From contig NZ_CP096205.1 in assembly GCF_023195775.1 (NCBI RefSeq), forward strand, positions 1,116,001 to 1,180,000: a DNA stretch of 64,000 nucleotides, read 5' to 3'. The number at the start of each line of letters is the position of its first letter. The stretch's first letter is position 1. This stretch comes from Flavobacterium azooxidireducens. Lineage in GTDB: Bacteria; Bacteroidota; Bacteroidia; Flavobacteriales; Flavobacteriaceae. Below the pieces are notes generated by a model. The model was not told the DNA's origin and did not search any database. It saw nothing but the letters and a program-made list of their open reading frames with translations. Below, piece after piece: positions 62,253-64,000 of this stretch. The position numbers and the translations under genes are program-made.

Positions 62253-63605
62253 TTATTGAAATGCTTTATCAATTGGTTCCCAAAGTTCAATTTTATTTCC
62301 TTCGGGGTCCAAAATCCATCCAAACTTTCCATAATCATAAGTCTCCATATCTCCCACAATTGTTACACCTTCCTGCTTTAATTTTTCTAAAAGCAGTTCT
62401 AAATTTTCTACACGGAAATTTTGCATAAATTGTTTTTCGGATGGAGAAAAATAGGTGATATCTTCCGCAAACGGCGACCATTGCGTGGAACAATCATTAC
62501 CATCTTTGTCTTTCCACCAAAAAGTGGAGCCGTATTGATCGGTTTTTAGACCTAAATATTTACCATACCATTCCACTAATTTTTTAGAATCATTTGATTT
62601 AAAAAAGAATCCCCCAATTCCGGTTACTCTTTTTATTTCAGCGATTTCTTCTGTTGGAAAATAAATGGTTTTGATTTTATCGACGATAACTTGAGCTAAT
62701 TTTTGATGACTTTCAAACGTCCAACCGGCAATGTGTGGTGAAAGCAAAACGTTTTCTGCTTCTAAAAGATAGGTAAAAGCTTCCGGTTTTTCGCCTTCGA
62801 ATAATTTTTCGAAAGAGAGTTTTTCGTATTCCAACACATCTAATCCGGCACCAAGAATTTTTCCGGATTCGAGTGCTTTCACTACATCGGCTGTCACAAC
62901 TGCTCTTCCTCGGGCGGTATTGATGAACCAAAATGGTTTGGCAAATGCGTTTATGAATTGTTCATTAACCATTTTATCGGTTTCAGGTGTCCATGGAATA
63001 TGAAGCGACAGCACATCTGCTTTTTGTTGTAATTCTTCTAATGAAACTTGTTTGGCATTTTGATTGCCAACAAAAGGTAAAATGTCATAACATAAAACTT
63101 CAACATCAAAACCACGCAGTTTTTTGGCAAATGCTTTTCCCATATTTCCATACCCGATGATGCCGACTGTTTTTCCATCCAATTCATAACCACGATGACC
63201 TTCACGGAGCCAATTTCCATTTTTTACGGAGTGATTGGCTTGGTTTAATTTGTTCATCAGCGAAAGTAACATTCCCAATGCGTGTTCGCCCACCGCATTT
63301 CGGTTGCCTTCGGGAGCGGCGATGAGGTGAATGTTTCTTGAAATGGCATAGTCACAGTCAATGCTTTCTAAACCGGCACCAACTCGAGCGATAAATTGTA
63401 AATTGATGGCTTTATCTAAAAAAGTTTTGTCAATTTTAAATCGGCTACGAATCACGATTCCTTGATAATCCTGAATTTTAGCTTCAATTTCTTCTTTGGA
63501 TGAAGTAAAATCCTGATGATTTTCAAAACCCATTGCTTCCAATTGCTCCCACAAAAGAGGATGATTGGAATCGAGGTGTAGGATTTTTATTTTTTTTTTG
63601 TTCAA
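62253..63605 (-). CDS. D-2-hydroxyacid dehydrogenase fused to a glyoxalase/VOC domain
   Basis: Residues 1-315 form a D-isomer-specific 2-hydroxyacid dehydrogenase related to phosphoglycerate dehydrogenase. Visible landmarks are RVGAGLESID, the NAD-binding GIIGYGNMGKAFAKKL, the substrate Arg in NTARGRAVV, and the Glu/His pair (LEYEKL; SPHIAGWT). The SerA regulatory domain is missing. From about 326 (KRVTGIGGFFFKSND) to 450 is a VOC/glyoxalase domain ending DPEGNKIELWEP. The join is in frame with no stop or start between. The codon before the second domain is ATA, where a separate gene would have ATG, so this may be a recent fusion. Confidence 0.85.
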   Translation of the reverse strand: MNKKKIKILHLDSNHPLLWEQLEAMGFENHQDFTSSKEEIEAKIQDYQGIVIRSRFKIDKTFLDKAINLQFIARVGAGLESIDCDYAISRNIHLIAAPEGNRNAVGEHALGMLLSLMNKLNQANHSVKNGNWLREGHRGYELDGKTVGIIGYGNMGKAFAKKLRGFDVEVLCYDILPFVGNQNAKQVSLEELQQKADVLSLHIPWTPETDKMVNEQFINAFAKPFWFINTARGRAVVTADVVKALESGKILGAGLDVLEYEKLSFEKLFEGEKPEAFTYLLEAENVLLSPHIAGWTFESHQKLAQVIVDKIKTIYFPTEEIAEIKRVTGIGGFFFKSNDSKKLVEWYGKYLGLKTDQYGSTFWWKDKDGNDCSTQWSPFAEDITYFSPSEKQFMQNFRVENLELLLEKLKQEGVTIVGDMETYDYGKFGWILDPEGNKIELWEPIDKAFQ

Positions 63606-64000
63606 TTTAATAATTTATTTAAGATAAATTTCATCTCTAACGTATGAATTATTTAGCCAAAAGCAATATTTTGTCTATTCCTTCATGTTTGCAAACTTAT
63701 CTTCTTTTGGTAAAGAATATGTATCTACAGTATTTTTTGCTAAGCGAAATATTTTTATAGTTATCTCAGCTTTTTCAAACCAACCAACTATTTTATCCGA
63801 AAAAACCCAATTATAGCCTATGTCAAATTTACATAAAAAATAAAACTTCACTACTTAATTCCATATATAAATTTTTCTGTTTTTTTTATTGAACACTTTT
63901 AATATGGATACACATTGTCTGTTGATCAAGACATACAATATGTATAGTTTTGTTTTATGATAAATGTATTTCTGCAAAAAGAATTTGGAGACAGAATTAA
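63606..64000. other. Gene-free AT-rich region at the window end
   Basis: This 395-bp stretch has no frame longer than a few dozen codons. It should contain the promoter of the dehydrogenase-VOC gene, though no clear box was found on the minus strand. The right end holds a plus-strand promoter candidate (63922-63952) and, from 63957, an open frame that runs off the end of the window. Confidence 0.5.
63922..63952 (+). promoter_or_regulatory. Promoter candidate firing out of the window
   Basis: TTG (63922-63924), 20 bp, then TAGTTTTG (63945-63952) is a good consensus match. A near-palindrome centred on TTGATCAA (63922-63929) with TGTC and GACA on either side overlaps the -33 box and could be an operator. 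An ATG at 63957 follows so closely that a leaderless transcript or a later start is implied. Confidence 0.5.

Noticed and set aside
62207..62359. Longer start for the TM2 protein
   Set aside because: It overlaps the 3' end of the neighbouring dehydrogenase-VOC gene and adds a segment unlike the family; the Met at 62206 gives a normal TM2 protein.

Overview
The window looks like a chromosomal segment of a low-GC member of the Flavobacteriaceae, probably Flavobacterium or a close relative. Supporting signs are the gliding genes gldE and gldD, type IX secretion (T9SS) C-terminal sorting domains on two secreted proteins, a TonB receptor paired with a lipoprotein, a DUF4270 lipoprotein, ribosomal protein L21 with a Bacteroidota-type C-terminal extension, and TTG/TAnnTTTG promoters instead of sigma70 boxes. 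An ice-binding (DUF3494) protein suggests a cold habitat.

Layout. 1-9588: the end of an alpha-2-macroglobulin gene and the gene for penicillin-binding protein 1C are normally neighbours. Here about 4.9 kb separates them, holding two different IS110-family elements, REP-like repeats and three AT-rich genes of unknown function. 9631-14024: a large repeat-built surface protein and a secreted protein with a DGSC motif. 14265-20880: RNase G, a 30-residue basic protein and HU on the minus strand, facing mutY, ssb, gldE, gldD and an MtfA-like peptidase on the plus strand. 21038-25454: an unknown membrane protein, the ice-binding protein, a heavy-metal-domain lipoprotein and a DMT transporter. 25634-31512: an M16 peptidase pair, rplU-rpmA, a higBA toxin-antitoxin module inserted between two near-identical terminators, and a lipoprotein. 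31579-42743: atpD-atpC, a TonB receptor/SGNH esterase pair and a glycogen-synthase-like/DUF4270/glmS operon, all leftward. 42851-48127: a rightward operon panC-panD-flippase-esterase-like-radA-zincin. 48120-53586: a LytS/LytTR pair divergent from a toroid protein and a vWA lipoprotein. 53888-63605: a secreted sugar dehydrogenase, a second copy of the first IS110 element, aldo/keto reductase, OmpA lipoprotein, exonuclease III, a two-domain OlsF-like acyltransferase, a TM2 protein and a dehydrogenase-glyoxalase fusion.

Most genes are conserved core genes of this family. The most interesting accessory signal is the IS110 system. Two 1202-bp copies, about 53 kb apart, sit in the same orientation in the same short sequence, a member of a REP-like repeat family that also occurs nearby. 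Each has a roughly 177-nt non-coding left end that can fold into a long stem, as expected for a bridge RNA. The loop carries an 8-nt segment that matches the target's left flank at 7 of 8 positions. The second IS110 type has a similar stem-loop with a perfect 13-bp stem. No tRNA, rRNA or CRISPR array was recognised.
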